64,000 nt of DNA from positions 310,001-374,000 of the forward strand of contig NZ_JAEKFH010000001.1 of the NCBI RefSeq assembly GCF_016650695.1, in the 5' to 3' direction. Shown here in pieces: positions 18,116 through 26,017 of the stretch. The position numbers were made by a program, and so were the translations under genes. Numbering within the stretch: the first letter of the stretch is position 1; the number at the start of each line of letters is the position of its first letter. This DNA comes from Pseudomonas sp. TH41. Lineage in GTDB: Bacteria > Pseudomonadota > Gammaproteobacteria > Pseudomonadales > Pseudomonadaceae. The notes under the pieces were generated by a model. The model worked only from the letters and a program-made list of their open reading frames with translations, had not been told where the DNA came from and did not search any database.

Positions 18116-18477
18116 GTCGAAGTCTGCGACTAAGGAGTTACCTCATCATAGTTTAGCTTGTGATTAGTGTGCTATCTAAATGTGTGGATTGTTCGACAAG
18201 ACTGGCTGACATCAGTCACTCCGGCAGATTGGGCTTCAGCGGTGCCAGCAGCCTGGCCCCGTGCCTTTCGCCGATGGAAAACAGCCCCCCGTGAATGATC
18301 GGCGGCAAATTATTCGCTGAAGGCTGAAACCGGGAATTGGGTTGGGTAATGGATGAGCAGGAGTCGGCGCAGATTGCCGACTACTGCCTGTCGAAATCGC
18401 CAAGGGGTTTTAGGGGGCGGCACCCGCGGCCCGTCCCACACAGAAAGTTAAGGGGAGGTCTCCATGGCTTTCTGTGG
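18116..18477. other. 362-bp gene-free stretch beside the insertion sequence
   Basis: It holds the presumed promoter of the efflux operon at its left end. On the minus strand an open frame of about 55 codons ending near 18216 (residues such as PPIIHGGLFSIGERHGARLL) has no start codon and may be a decayed gene remnant or chance. CACAGAAAG (about 18438-18446) and CTTTCTGTG (18468-18476) form an inverted repeat directly against the IS left end. I see nothing else supportable. Confidence 0.4.
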
Positions 18478-18508
18478 TGTCTAGTCCTGAAATAGGTTTA
18501 CACCTGTT

Positions 18509-19309
18509 TCACCCCAACGCCCGATGCATCGCATCGGGCGTTTTGTATTTCAACGACAGGTGCGGACGCTCGCGGTTGTAGATCGATACCGACTCGCTCA
18601 CCATTTTCTTCGCCTGCGTTAAATCCTGTGGTCGCTGGAGCAAAAGCTCCGTCTTCAATATCCCGTTGACCCGCTCTGCCAGGGCGTTTTGATAACAGTC
18701 GTAGCCGTCCGTCATCGAACACCTGATGCCGTGTTTTGCGTGCAGTTCCTGGTACATTCCCGAGCAATACTGGCTGCCTCTGTCCGAGTGATGAACCAGT
18801 GGCTGCTCCGTTCGACGGTGCTTCACCGCCCGGCGCAGCGCCTGCGCGACCGACTCGGTGTGCAGGCTTTCATGGACGTGATAGCCCACGATCTTTCGCG
18901 AAAAAGCATCCGTCACAAGGCTCAGATAGGCCACGCCTTCCTGAGTGGGCAGATAGGTGATGTCAGCCACCCAGACCTGTTCCGGGCCGCTGGGAACAAC
19001 CTGTTCAGGCCCCGGTTTGAGCAGGTTCGGATGGCGTCGAAAGCGATGATGACTGTCGGTTGTCTTGTGATACGCCCGCTTACGGGCTACCAATAAACGC
19101 CGTTCGCGCAGAATCGAAAACAGGCGATCTCGCCCTACTTGCAGCTCAAGCAGTGGCTGACATTGCAGCAGGTAATGCAGCTTTCTAGTGCCCAACCGCG
19201 GCTGCCGCAGGCGCTTTTGCTGAACGAAATCGGCAACTTTCTGATCCAGAATCAGACGAGCAGCATCGGCGCGATTGCGTTTGTAGTAAGCCTGTCGGCT
19301 TATCCCCAT
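18509..19309 (-). CDS. IS3-family transposase OrfB (DDE integrase core)
   Basis: A 266-residue rve-type catalytic domain. It opens with an HTH_21-like segment (GISRQAYYKRN; RQPRLGTRKLHYLL), and the DDE triad is visible: Asp in VWVADITYLPT, Asp in VHHSDRGSQYCS, and Glu in NALAERVNGILKTE, with the family's usual D-D-35-E spacing. The functional product should be an OrfAB fusion made by -1 frameshifting: the B frame is open upstream of ATG 19309 back through the slippery site at 19375-19381. No inactivating change seen. Confidence 0.93.
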   Translation of the reverse strand: MGISRQAYYKRNRADAARLILDQKVADFVQQKRLRQPRLGTRKLHYLLQCQPLLELQVGRDRLFSILRERRLLVARKRAYHKTTDSHHRFRRHPNLLKPGPEQVVPSGPEQVWVADITYLPTQEGVAYLSLVTDAFSRKIVGYHVHESLHTESVAQALRRAVKHRRTEQPLVHHSDRGSQYCSGMYQELHAKHGIRCSMTDGYDCYQNALAERVNGILKTELLLQRPQDLTQAKKMVSESVSIYNRERPHLSLKYKTPDAMHRALG

Positions 19310-19332
19310 GAACTGGCAAGCCCTGCTGATGC

Positions 19333-19734
19333 TCAGGTTTTGGATTCGTTTTTGCGCGAGGACTTGCCGGGACGCTTTTTTACGACAGAGAGACCGTAGT
19401 CATTTTTCAAGACGTCCACGACGGCCTCGAAAAACTGCGCTTTCTGATTGGACAGCGCCAACTGCTCTTCAAGCTCTTTGATGCGCTGCTCTGGCGTTAA
19501 TGGTCGGTTTTTGTCGGGCATAGACCCCATCCTCGGCGAGCCAATGTAGGTGCCGGGGCTCCAATCTTGACGACCGTGCTTGCGTAACCATGTCAGAACG
19601 GTCGTTTTGCCTTGAATCCCGTAGCGCTCCTGAGCCTCTTTATAACTCAGCTCGCCTTTTTCGACCTGGTCGACGACCGACAATTTAAAGGTCAGCGTGT
19701 AGTCTCGCTGACTACGCCTTTTTGCGGATTCCAT
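19333..19734 (-). CDS. IS3-family OrfA (HTH/leucine-zipper regulator subunit)
   Basis: A 133-residue protein: an HTH_Tnp segment (FKLSVVDQVEKGELSYKEAQ, then TTVLTWLRKHG) at about residues 17-53 that binds the terminal repeats, then a coiled coil (RIKELEEQLALSNQKAQFFE) for dimerisation. On the coding strand, A-AAA-AAG at 19381-19375 is in the correct phase for -1 slippage into the OrfB frame. The ATG lies just inside the right terminal repeat. Confidence 0.92.
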   Translation of the reverse strand: MESAKRRSQRDYTLTFKLSVVDQVEKGELSYKEAQERYGIQGKTTVLTWLRKHGRQDWSPGTYIGSPRMGSMPDKNRPLTPEQRIKELEEQLALSNQKAQFFEAVVDVLKNDYGLSVVKKRPGKSSRKNESKT

Positions 19735-19796
19735 TACGTCCTCCTGAAAAACAGATCAGAAGGTGTAAACCTTATTCAGGACGGGACATGGTCAAT

Positions 19797-19827
19797 AAAA
19801 AAGGCATGAGGGATGCTCATGCCCTTT
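19797..19827 (-). terminator. Terminator of the amidohydrolase gene
   Basis: An 8-bp stem (19803-19810 with 19815-19822) has an A6 run on its left, so in the minus direction it ends in T6; a T5 run on the other side could serve the plus direction. It lies 20-50 bases after the amidohydrolase stop and 9 bases from the IS end. Confidence 0.8.
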
Positions 19828-19846
19828 TTGTTTTCTGCAGCCAATA

Positions 19847-21037
19847 TCAGTCCCGAGCACCCTCAAGCAAGCCCTTGAGGTTGCTGCTCATGACGCGTTG
19901 GGTCTGTGCTTCATCAAGCATGTCGATGTCCTTGAAGAAGTCCCGCGGATGGGTGAGGCCTTCCGGGTGCGGCCAGTCGCTGCCGAATAGTACGCGTTCG
20001 ACGCCGATCAGCTCGATGAGCTTGTCTACTGGATCTTCATAGAACGGTGAAACGAACACATGACGGCGGAAAGTTTCCACCGGATCGCGTTTGAACGACT
20101 TCGGCATCTTCTTGTAGATGTGTGCCAAGCGTCCCAGCAGCGGCTCCAGCCAGGAAGTGCCGTTTTCCAGCGACGCCACGCGCACATCTGGGAAGCGATC
20201 GAAAACGCCATGGCAGATCAATGCCGCCAGGGTGTCCGAGATGGCACGACCCATCCAGTCCAGCACTTCACCGAATGGCTCTTTCTCGAACGGCCTGAAC
20301 TCACCTTTGCCACCCGCCGTCCACCAGCTATTGATCTTGTCGTAGCCGGAGTCGGAAACGTGCAGCATGACGAAAATCTTCGCTTCGTTGACGCGAGCCC
20401 AGAAAGGGTCGAACTCGGTGAAGCCCATTGACCGACCACCCGTCAAACCGGCGACTGGTGCAGGGCGAACACCGACGACCCGTGCCCCGGCAGCAAGGAC
20501 GAATTCCAGTTCTTGTACCGCTTTATCGACATCGATGAGGTTGATCATCGGCACCGGGAACAGGCGGTTGTCGCGGGCAAAACCGCATTCTTCGGCCAGC
20601 CACTGGTTGGACGAATGAAACAGGGCTGCAATGGCGTCAGGCTTGTGTGACAGGCGTTCTTCAATGACCGAGCCGAGTGTCGGAATGAACAGGCCGGCAT
20701 GAATACCCTGTTCGTCCATGACCTTCAGATGCGCTTCACCGTTGAAGAAGGCTGGATGGGAAGGCACTGGATCGCCACCGAACTCACGCAGTGACAGACC
20801 TTCCGGGTTTTCACCGCGATACCACATTTCGTGGGAGCCGGGAGCGGCTACTACATCGAAAGTAGGGTTAGGGATGTAGTCGCTCAATACGCCGCCAACC
20901 GCCAACTTGGTGCGGCCATTGACCTGCACATACTGGAATTCTTTACGGAACTGCTTGGGCAGATGGCGCAGGAAGGCTTCCGGCGGCTCGTAGAAGTGAC
21001 GGTCTACGTCATAGATCGGGTAGTTGACGGTTGGCAT
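19847..21037 (-). CDS. Metal-dependent amidohydrolase (amidohydrolase_2 family)
   Basis: A 396-residue TIM-barrel hydrolase of the ACMSD/amidohydrolase_2 type. The first metal motif appears as YDVDRHFYEPPEAF near the N-terminus (D-x-x-x-H in place of the usual D-x-H). Later elements are FVMLHVSDSG, ALICHGVFDRFPDV and the closing VLFGSDWPHPEG with the catalytic Asp. The family hydrolyses C-C, C-N or lactone bonds or decarboxylates. The start is ATG 21037, with GAGG upstream; an in-frame GTG at 21082 would place the operator inside the gene. It is monocistronic and controlled from the region it shares with a divergent SDR, which holds operators 4 and 5. Confidence 0.85.
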   Translation of the reverse strand: MPTVNYPIYDVDRHFYEPPEAFLRHLPKQFRKEFQYVQVNGRTKLAVGGVLSDYIPNPTFDVVAAPGSHEMWYRGENPEGLSLREFGGDPVPSHPAFFNGEAHLKVMDEQGIHAGLFIPTLGSVIEERLSHKPDAIAALFHSSNQWLAEECGFARDNRLFPVPMINLIDVDKAVQELEFVLAAGARVVGVRPAPVAGLTGGRSMGFTEFDPFWARVNEAKIFVMLHVSDSGYDKINSWWTAGGKGEFRPFEKEPFGEVLDWMGRAISDTLAALICHGVFDRFPDVRVASLENGTSWLEPLLGRLAHIYKKMPKSFKRDPVETFRRHVFVSPFYEDPVDKLIELIGVERVLFGSDWPHPEGLTHPRDFFKDIDMLDEAQTQRVMSSNLKGLLEGARD

Positions 21038-21072
21038 GCTGACCTCGGGTTGCAGGCGTGTTGTTTTGGTAA

Positions 21073-21091
21073 AGATGACCATATGTCAGTT
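21073..21091. promoter_or_regulatory. Operator copy 4
   Basis: AGATGAC-CATAT-GTCAGTT, 12 of 14 half-site matches, 36 bases upstream of the amidohydrolase start codon. Confidence 0.68.
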
Positions 21092-21199
21092 ATTTTTCTG
21101 CGTCAAGTCTCCTCTCCAAAAGTGCTGTTATCCACAGTAATCCAAGTGTTTTGCTGAGGTATACCGGTGCTGTGAGGCTGATATGGATATAGCGCTATA

Positions 21200-21218
21200 A
21201 ACTGACTCTATGTCATCT
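21200..21218. promoter_or_regulatory. Operator copy 5
   Basis: AACTGAC-TCTAT-GTCATCT, 12 of 14 half-site matches, 52 bases upstream of the SDR start at 21271. With copy 4 it gives each divergent gene its own site. Confidence 0.65.
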
Positions 21219-21270
21219 TGTAGCTGTCAGGGTGTCAGCGGGATGCCCAGGGAAATTAATAGGAGAGTTT

Positions 21271-22005
21271 ATGACGACCGATTTGCGCAATAAAACGGCC
21301 CTGGTTGTTGGCGGTACCAGTGGTATTGGCCTGGCAACTGTTCGCAGATTGCTGGAAGCCGGCTGTGCGGTTAAGGCGACCGGTGTGTCGCTGGCTGAAG
21401 TCCAGTCTTGCCAGGATGACAGCGGGCTGGCCGCTGTTGATTTCATTGTGCTTGATGTCGCCGACTCCGCTGCTGTCACCGCGTATTTTTCCGGGCTTTC
21501 CCGGCTCGACATCCTGGTCAACTCCGCAGGCATTGGTCGTGGTGCAAGCGAGTTCACTGAAGAAGGTTTCCTGCGCACTTTGGAGATCAACCTGTTCGGC
21601 ACCATGCGCTGCTGTTACGCAGCACGTGAACTGCTGGCGGCCAGTGCCGGTTGTATCGTCAATCTAGGCTCGGTGATGAGCACCTTCGGTAGTCCTACAG
21701 CACCCGCCTATGCCTCGAGCAAAGGCGGTGTCGTGCAGTTGAGCAAGAGCCTGGCTGTGGCGTGGGGCAAGGAAGGCATTCGCGTCAATGCAGTAGCGCC
21801 AGGCTGGACTGACACGCCGATGACCCGTGGCATGTCGGCTGATGTGGAGCGAAATGCCCGGGTGCTGGGGCGTACACCTTTGGGGCGGTGGGGGCAGCCG
21901 GAGGAAATCGCGCAGGGCATTGTGTTCCTCTGTTCGCCGGCCGCCTCATTCATTACTGGGGCTCTTTTGCCGATTGATGGAGGCTATACAGCCTGCGGAG
22001 TCTGA
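21271..22005 (+). CDS. SDR family oxidoreductase
   Basis: A 244-residue classical SDR: GGTSGIG cofactor motif near residue 14, NSAGIG in place of NNAG, and Y-A-S-S-K in the APAYASSKGG helix, ending with the ITGALLPIDGGYT strand. AGGAG six bases before ATG 21271 fixes the start; a GTG at 21232 is in frame but unlikely. It is monocistronic: a strong hairpin lies 17 bases after the stop. Presumed alcohol or 3-hydroxyacyl-CoA dehydrogenase; substrate unknown. Confidence 0.87.
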   Translation: MTTDLRNKTALVVGGTSGIGLATVRRLLEAGCAVKATGVSLAEVQSCQDDSGLAAVDFIVLDVADSAAVTAYFSGLSRLDILVNSAGIGRGASEFTEEGFLRTLEINLFGTMRCCYAARELLAASAGCIVNLGSVMSTFGSPTAPAYASSKGGVVQLSKSLAVAWGKEGIRVNAVAPGWTDTPMTRGMSADVERNARVLGRTPLGRWGQPEEIAQGIVFLCSPAASFITGALLPIDGGYTACGV

Positions 22006-22021
22006 TCGTTCAACACGATTT

Positions 22022-22049
22022 AACTAGGGGGAGCTTGCTCCCCCTAGTT
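22022..22049 (+). terminator. Long hairpin after the SDR gene
   Basis: A 12-bp perfect stem (22022-22033 with 22038-22049) with a CTTG loop, then GTGTCTGT rather than a T-run. Probable terminator or 3' stabiliser. Confidence 0.65.
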
Positions 22050-22125
22050 GTGTCTGTAGAGTCGTCCACTGAGGATGTGAGGCTCACACACGATGCTGAA
22101 TTTCGGTAAATCGCATAAAATAAAA

Positions 22126-22141
22126 TGACAGCATGTTGTCA
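22126..22141. promoter_or_regulatory. Inverted repeat TGACA-N6-TGTCA before the MarR gene
   Basis: A perfect 5-bp inverted repeat with a 6-base spacer, 21 bases upstream of the MarR start. Its left arm (AAATGAC) resembles the 19-bp operator but its right arm is displaced, so I do not count it with the twelve. It may be the MarR protein's own autoregulatory site. Confidence 0.5.
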
Positions 22142-22162
22142 ATATGGAAATGAGGTGTCAGT

Positions 22163-22684
22163 ATGGCTAGCAAGAAAGCTGAGGAAAGGCCTGTGCCGAC
22201 CTTCGACCATTCGGTTCATAGCGAGGTTGGTGGTCGTCTCGGAGAATTGGTGGATGAGGTCTTGCGTCTGCATGGACGGGTAATGAGCGTGAAGAGGCCA
22301 TCAGTGTTGGGTGGCCCTGGCCAGACCTTCGTGCTGGCCTCGGTAGTGTTGGCGGCCGAGCCACCAACCGTTGCGCGAATCGCCCGCAGTCTGGGCTACA
22401 CGCGCCAGGCCATTCAGCGGCTGGCCGATGTACTGGCCGCAGAAGGGTATGTGAGCTACGAGGACAACCCGCATCACAAAACGTCCAAGCAGTTGGTTGC
22501 CACCACACTGGGGCGTCAGGTGTATGCACAGGTGAACCGGGAAAGTGCCGAGTGGACCGAGCGTATTTCGCGGGGCCTGGATGTTGCGGTTCTGGATCAG
22601 ACGCTGGAAGTGTTGAGACAAGTGCGCCGAAACCTTGAGCAGGACAAGAACTCCGCTGCGCAAGGAGTGACCGAACAACAATAA
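22163..22684 (+). CDS. MarR-family transcriptional regulator
   Basis: A 173-residue winged-helix regulator. The HTH is PTVARIARSLGYTRQAIQRL (about residues 70-90), followed by a wing containing EDNPHHKTSKQLVATT. N- and C-terminal helices supply the dimer interface. It stands just ahead of an eight-kilobase plus-strand run of catabolic genes (APH-like kinase, ACAD, SDRs, ligase), with a 104-base gap. A TGACA/TGTCA inverted repeat in its leader suggests autoregulation. It is a candidate for local control of the downstream operon and one of the possible readers of the regulon operator. The ligand is probably an acyl-CoA or the substrate acid (inference). Confidence 0.87.
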   Translation: MASKKAEERPVPTFDHSVHSEVGGRLGELVDEVLRLHGRVMSVKRPSVLGGPGQTFVLASVVLAAEPPTVARIARSLGYTRQAIQRLADVLAAEGYVSYEDNPHHKTSKQLVATTLGRQVYAQVNRESAEWTERISRGLDVAVLDQTLEVLRQVRRNLEQDKNSAAQGVTEQQ

Positions 22685-22788
22685 CGATGGGGATAGCGGA
22701 TGATGGAGACTTCGTTACGCATGCAGGGCCGACATGATCGGCGCTTGCTAAGTGCTGAACCGAACCGCAGCGGGGGAGGTAGCCTCGT

Positions 22789-23856
22789 ATGAAGCCGACA
22801 CTTCCCGATTTCGACGGTTTGCTCGATTGGTCCGTGTTGCAGCCATGGCTTGACGACGCAGGCTTGCCCGGTGACGGTCCGATCACAGAGGTCCGCCAGC
22901 TTACCGGTGGCTCGCAGAACAATTTGTTCATGCTCAACCGCGGCACCAGGAAAATGGTGCTGCGCCGTCCACCTCGACATCTGCGTGCCAACAGCAATGA
23001 AACCATGTTGCGTGAGGCCCGGGTGCTCAAGGCCCTGGCGGGCAGCGACGTCCCTCATCCGGCGCTCTTGGCTGTCTGTACGGACAGCTCGATGATGGGC
23101 GTGAATTTTTTCCTCATGGAGCCGCTTGAAGGCTTCTCTCCGGCAGGTCAACTGCAAGGTCGCTATGCCACCGACGCGAGTTGGCGCTATCAGATGGGTG
23201 AAGCCTTCGTTCGTGCGGCGGCGTCGCTGAGTCAGGTGGACTATCAGCAGGCCGGGCTCGCGGACTTCGGCCGGCCCGAGAACTGGCATGGTCGCCAGGT
23301 CGATCGCTGGCGCTCGCAGCTGGATGGTTACCGCGATACTCCCGGCTATCAGCAGAGTGGCTTACCCAGCGTCGATGAAGTTGGACGCTGGCTCGCTGAC
23401 AACGTCCCGGAAGATGGCCGCATTGGCATTATCCACGGCGACTATCAATGGCCCAATGTGATGTTTTCCCTGGAGTCACCGCGCATCAGTGGCCTGATCG
23501 ACTGGGAGTTGTCGACCCTAGGCGACCCACTACTGGATCTTGCCTGGGTGCTGACATCCTGGCGTGAACCAGGCGACCCGCAGATTCCGGGGCCAGGCAG
23601 CAAGCCGGTGGTCGAGCCATGGGACGGGTTCATGTCCCGGCAAGAATTGATTGAGCTGTACGGCCAATTGACTGGCCGTGACCTGTCCAGCCTGCCGTGG
23701 TTCTTCGTTCTGGCCTGCTTCAAGCTCGCCTGCCTGCTCGAAGGTACCTATGCGCGGTCCTTGATTGGCAAGGCGCCAAAGGAGATGGGTGACTACCTGC
23801 ATAACTACGCCACCTGGCTGATGGCCAAGGCTCGCCAACTTATCGCTGCCGCCTGA
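22789..23856 (+). CDS. APH-family phosphotransferase (ACAD10-like kinase domain)
   Basis: A 355-residue aminoglycoside-phosphotransferase-fold protein. The Brenner loop IIHGDYQWPNVMF carries the catalytic Asp and Asn, and GLIDWELSTLGDPLLDLAW holds the metal-binding acidic residue. Members next to ACAD genes resemble the kinase domain of human ACAD10/11, which phosphorylates the hydroxyl of a hydroxyacyl-CoA so that the partner dehydrogenase can eliminate phosphate. Here an ACAD gene begins 34 bases downstream, fitting that pairing. It is not an antibiotic-resistance gene by context. GGGAGG precedes ATG 22789. Confidence 0.88.
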   Translation: MKPTLPDFDGLLDWSVLQPWLDDAGLPGDGPITEVRQLTGGSQNNLFMLNRGTRKMVLRRPPRHLRANSNETMLREARVLKALAGSDVPHPALLAVCTDSSMMGVNFFLMEPLEGFSPAGQLQGRYATDASWRYQMGEAFVRAAASLSQVDYQQAGLADFGRPENWHGRQVDRWRSQLDGYRDTPGYQQSGLPSVDEVGRWLADNVPEDGRIGIIHGDYQWPNVMFSLESPRISGLIDWELSTLGDPLLDLAWVLTSWREPGDPQIPGPGSKPVVEPWDGFMSRQELIELYGQLTGRDLSSLPWFFVLACFKLACLLEGTYARSLIGKAPKEMGDYLHNYATWLMAKARQLIAAA

Positions 23857-23890
23857 GCGGCTCATTGCAACGTTGCCTGGGGAAAACAAC

Positions 23891-25189
23891 ATGTGGGATT
23901 TTTCGACCGACCCTGAGTTCCAGAAGAAGCTGGACTGGATCGACCGTTTTCTGGTTGAGGAGGTGGAGCCGCTGGATGTGCTCTTTCCATCGGTAAGCGT
24001 GGTTTATAACACGCGTCATGAGGTGTCGCGGGCCATCCTCAAACCTCTTCAGGACAAGGTCAAGCGTCAGAAGCTATGGGCCTGTCATCTCGGTGCGGAG
24101 CTGGGCGGCGAAGGCTACGGTCAACTTGCCCTGGCCTTGATGAACGAGCGTCTTGGCCGCTCCCTGTGGGCACCGACCGTGTTCGGCACGGCCGCGCCGG
24201 ATACCGGCAACGCGGAAATCCTCGCCATGTTCGGTACCTCCCAGCAAAAGGCTCGCTACCTGCAACCGCTGCTCGATGGCGACATCGTTTCTTGTTTTTC
24301 CATGACCGAGCCCCAAGGTGGCGCAGATCCTCGGGTCTTCACCACCACGGCCGTACGTGACGGTGACCATTGGGTCATCAATGGCGAGAAATGGTTCTCC
24401 TCCAATGCGCGTTATGCCGAGTTCGTGCTGGTGCTGGCGGTTACCGACCCCGAGGCGCCCATCCAGAAACGCATGTCGATGTTCATCGTACCGCGGGAAA
24501 CCGAAGGCCTGGAGATGATCCGCAACGTGCCGTATATGGGCGAGCGCCTGGAGCAGGATGAGGCTACCGAGGGCTATCTGCACTACAACAATGTGCGCGT
24601 GCCGCTCGACCATATGCTCGGTGAGCAGGGCGGTGGTTTTGCGGTGGCCCAGGCGCGTCTCGGCGGCGGTCGGGTGCATCACGCGATGCGTATTGTCGGA
24701 CAATGCCAGCGGGCATTGGACATGATGTGTGAGCGGGCGCTCAGTCGCCGCACCCAAGGCACACTACTGGCCGATATGGGCACCGTGCAAACGATGATTG
24801 CCGACAGCCAGATCGAACTCGAGCAATTTCGCCTGCTGGTCATGAAGACCGCCTGGATTATCGATCACAGCCATGGCGATCCGCGCCAGGCCCGTGCGCA
24901 CATCGCCATGGTCAAGGTCGGCATGGCGAAGATCTATCACGATATCGTCCAGCGTGCTCTGCACCTGCATGGTTCCCTGGGCGCAACCTTTGAAACTCCG
25001 CTGGCCTACATGTGGATGAATGTACCGACATTTGGCCTCGCTGACGGCCCGACCGAGGTCCACCGGGTGACTGTAGCCCGCGAATTGCTCCGTCGGTACA
25101 AGCCGGCCGACGGCATGTTCCCCAGCGAACACCTGCCGCCGAAAATCGCGGCGGCGCGTGCTCGCTATGCACACATCCTCAATGATTGA
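23891..25189 (+). CDS. Acyl-CoA dehydrogenase (ACAD10/11-like)
   Basis: A 432-residue ACAD with all three domains. MTEPQGGADPRVF is the flavin/substrate loop, INGEKWFSSNARYAEF the central beta domain, and RRTQGTLLADMGTVQ plus GLADGPTEVHRVTVAREL the C-terminal FAD contacts. The length and the TEPQGGADP variant match ACAD10/11-type enzymes, consistent with the preceding APH-like kinase; together they may process 4-hydroxy or otherwise hydroxylated acyl-CoAs. ATG 23891 has GGGGAAA upstream; an ATG at 23873 is less likely. Three SDRs and a CoA ligase follow on the same strand. Confidence 0.9.
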   Translation: MWDFSTDPEFQKKLDWIDRFLVEEVEPLDVLFPSVSVVYNTRHEVSRAILKPLQDKVKRQKLWACHLGAELGGEGYGQLALALMNERLGRSLWAPTVFGTAAPDTGNAEILAMFGTSQQKARYLQPLLDGDIVSCFSMTEPQGGADPRVFTTTAVRDGDHWVINGEKWFSSNARYAEFVLVLAVTDPEAPIQKRMSMFIVPRETEGLEMIRNVPYMGERLEQDEATEGYLHYNNVRVPLDHMLGEQGGGFAVAQARLGGGRVHHAMRIVGQCQRALDMMCERALSRRTQGTLLADMGTVQTMIADSQIELEQFRLLVMKTAWIIDHSHGDPRQARAHIAMVKVGMAKIYHDIVQRALHLHGSLGATFETPLAYMWMNVPTFGLADGPTEVHRVTVARELLRRYKPADGMFPSEHLPPKIAAARARYAHILND

Positions 25190-25204
25190 GACGGTGGATT
25201 TGAG

Positions 25205-25963
25205 ATGACTGATGCACCTTATAACAAGTTGTTGTTCGACCTGACGGGAAAAGTCGTACTGGTCACGGGCGGTAGTCGTGGTCTGGGATACCAGATGGTC
25301 CTGGCTTTCGCACGGGCAGGCGCCGATGTGATCATTGCCAGTCGCAAGCAGGATGCCTGCGAGGCCGTTGCCGAGCAAGTGCGGGCAATGGGACGGCGCG
25401 CCCTAGCGGTGGCCTGTCACGTCGGCAAGTGGCAGGAAGTTGAGCATTTGGTTGACGTGGCTTACGCCGAATTCGGTTACATCGACGTGCTCGTCAATAA
25501 CGCCGGCATGTCGCCGGCCGTGCCTTCACACGAAGTGACCGAGGAGCTGTTCGACAAGGTCGTCGGCCTTAATTTCAAGGGGCCGTTTCGCCTCGGTGCC
25601 CTGGTTGCCCGGCGAATGGCCGAAAGCAGGGGCGGGTCAATCATCAACGTCAGCAGCACCGGCGGCCTGCGCCCGTCACCACAGATCGTGCCGTACTCCG
25701 GGGCGAAGGCTGCGTTGAACGCCATGACCGTTGGTTTTGCGCAGGAATATGGTCCCAAGGTGCGGGTCAACACCATTTCCGCAGGTCCCTTCCTAACCGA
25801 CATATCCAAGGCTTGGAGCGAAGAGATGCGCGAGACCTGTGCTAATGCCCTGGGTCGCCCCGGCAAGCCGGAAGAAATCATCACGACGGCGTTGTACCTG
25901 GCTAGCCCGTACTCCAGCTATACGACAGGGTCATTGATCAAGGTCGACGGTGGACTGCCATAG
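25205..25963 (+). CDS. SDR family oxidoreductase
   Basis: A 252-residue SDR: GGSRGLG cofactor motif near residue 22, NNAGMS, NVSSTGG catalytic Ser and Y-S-G-A-K. The ASRKQDAC segment after the second strand (Arg-Lys) suggests NADP(H) preference, unlike the SDR at 9331-10104. It is 16 bases downstream of the ACAD gene and plainly in the same operon. Probable hydroxyacyl-CoA or alcohol dehydrogenase; substrate unknown. Confidence 0.87.
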   Translation: MTDAPYNKLLFDLTGKVVLVTGGSRGLGYQMVLAFARAGADVIIASRKQDACEAVAEQVRAMGRRALAVACHVGKWQEVEHLVDVAYAEFGYIDVLVNNAGMSPAVPSHEVTEELFDKVVGLNFKGPFRLGALVARRMAESRGGSIINVSSTGGLRPSPQIVPYSGAKAALNAMTVGFAQEYGPKVRVNTISAGPFLTDISKAWSEEMRETCANALGRPGKPEEIITTALYLASPYSSYTTGSLIKVDGGLP

Positions 25964-26017
25964 GTAGATTTGGCTGCAAACGTGCATAACACCTGAATAA
26001 CAACAAGAGGCAGGAAC

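Larger units (their letters stand above)
18478..19788 (-). mobile_element. Complete IS3-family insertion sequence
   Basis: A 1311-bp element with imperfect 28-bp terminal inverted repeats (18478-18505 and 19761-19788) that start TGT and end ACA. It is flanked by a 3-bp direct repeat TGG (18475-18477 and 19789-19791), the target-duplication size expected for IS3. It carries two overlapping minus-strand transposase frames with a slippery A6G heptamer, so it appears intact. It landed between the efflux operon and the terminator of the amidohydrolase gene and breaks no recognisable gene. Confidence 0.93.

Noticed and set aside
22123..22141. Operator copy before the MarR gene
   Set aside because: The left half fits but the right half reads GTTGTCA, so it does not follow the 7-5-7 pattern; reported instead as a different palindrome.
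22789..23856. Aminoglycoside resistance gene
   Set aside because: The APH fold is present, but its ACAD neighbour and length match the ACAD10-like kinase group in catabolic operons.
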